Positions 5,185 through 5,675 of a DNA stretch of 5,675 nt are shown here, one piece after another. Every line of letters starts with the position of its first letter. The stretch's first letter is position 1. The DNA is taken from assembly GCA_019310745.1 (NCBI GenBank), contig JAFDDS010000060.1:1-5675 (forward strand), written 5' to 3'. Source of the stretch: Deltaproteobacteria bacterium. GTDB lineage: Bacteria; Desulfobacterota; DSM-4660; Desulfatiglandales; B25-G16. The position numbers and the translations under genes are program-made. Below the pieces are notes generated by a model. The model searched no databases and was not told the DNA's origin. It saw only the letters and a program-made list of their open reading frames with translations.

Positions 5185-5675
5185 TCATTCTGGCCCAGTT
5201 TTTACGATAGTCCGTATTTCTTGTAGTGTTCGGAGGTACAAAGGTTTGTTCGCCCCTCCAATATCTACAGCACGGATAGCCATTTGAAGTGCCTCAGCAT
5301 ATCGTCCCTGCTCGGCGAGCACATGTGCTAGGTTGTTGAATGATGCACCGCTTTGTGGATGGGCTTCGGCTGCATGGCGAAATGCCTGCTCTGCGCCAAT
5401 GAGATCTCCCAAGGCGTAGTGACAGTTACCCAATCCCATGAGAGCACCAAGACTGGAGTGCCAACGCTCTAAGGCGGCGGTATAGGCTGCGGCTGCTCCC
5501 TTAAATTGTCTGGCCTGTTCAAGGCCCAAGACTGCACGCAGGTAAGATTGCTCATCAGCACTCGTTGGAAGTTGACCTGAAGGCAGAACCACGAGCCCCC
5601 AATAATCAGCACGTTTCCACGTTCGCATGAAAAGCGTCCAACTCATACGCCGCCTTGCTTCCTTCCCTGAGTGCA
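5185..5675 (-). CDS. C-terminal part of a PA2778-family C39-like cysteine peptidase with TPR repeats (5' end off-window)
   Basis: The frame is open to the window edge with no stop, giving 162 visible residues that end at TGA 5187-5185. I recognise the C-terminal half of PA2778-family proteins: the segment RTWKRADYWGLVVLPSGQLP (visible residues 17-36) that follows the peptidase core, then three TPR-like helical repeats at about 42-73, 76-108 and 109-140, including GLGNCHYALGDL (80-91) and NNLAHVLAEQGR (113-124). The catalytic Cys and His of the C39-like domain would be upstream, outside the window, so activity cannot be judged. The Met encoded at 5646 is probably internal: the nine codons before it read through without a stop, there is no good Shine-Dalgarno, and the family segment begins around it. 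In other genomes this family commonly sits beside a small PA2779-type protein, which would lie off-window. No link with the ETF cluster is evident. A plain TPR protein is the alternative. Confidence 0.75.
   Translation of the reverse strand, partial: HSGKEARRRMSWTLFMRTWKRADYWGLVVLPSGQLPTSADEQSYLRAVLGLEQARQFKGAAAAYTAALERWHSSLGALMGLGNCHYALGDLIGAEQAFRHAAEAHPQSGASFNNLAHVLAEQGRYAEALQMAIRAVDIGGANKPLYLRTLQEIRTIVKTGPE

Noticed and set aside
5185..5646. The TPR protein as a complete 153-residue gene starting at ATG 5646
   Set aside because: The frame is open through the window edge, there is no convincing ribosome binding site, and the visible sequence matches the C-terminal part of a larger peptidase family.

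Overview
All genes in this window lie on the minus strand. In transcription order (high to low coordinates) they are: the C-terminal end of a PA2778-type C39-like cysteine peptidase with TPR repeats (5185-5675, cut by the window edge); an AT-rich gap of about 390 bases; a soluble HdrD/HdrB-like iron-sulfur protein (3779-4798); a large membrane-anchored HdrD-type iron-sulfur oxidoreductase with a NarI-like haem-b domain (1710-3725); a 202-base gap with a long imperfect stem-loop; etfB (719-1507); and etfA (1-718, C-terminus beyond the edge).

The main content is an electron-transfer module. EtfBA collects electrons from flavin-dependent dehydrogenases, typically acyl-CoA dehydrogenases of beta-oxidation. 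The membrane protein has the architecture known for ETF:(methyl)menaquinone oxidoreductase (EMO, formerly 'DUF224' or HdrD-NarI fusion proteins) of syntrophic fatty-acid oxidisers, Geobacter and sulfate reducers, and would pass those electrons to the quinone pool. The small HdrD-like protein just upstream carries two ferredoxin-type clusters and one complete cysteine-rich CCG site. Its role is not established; a soluble electron carrier or thiol/disulfide partner is an inference.

The gene set (EMO-type protein next to etfBA plus a PA2778-type peptidase), strong GGAGG-type ribosome binding sites and moderate GC content suggest an anaerobic bacterium of the Desulfobacterota (former Deltaproteobacteria), either a sulfate reducer or a syntrophic fatty-acid or aromatic-acid oxidiser. 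This is inferred from gene content, not from a phylogenetic marker.

The basic system belongs to a known class. Points worth a second look are the one-sided loss of CCG-site cysteines in the small HdrD-like protein, a serine replacing a CCG cysteine in the first site of the EMO-like protein, an incomplete set of NarI haem-ligand histidines, a non-standard EtfB nucleotide-loop motif, and two structured non-coding stretches. No rRNA, tRNA, CRISPR array, insertion sequence or integrase was seen.
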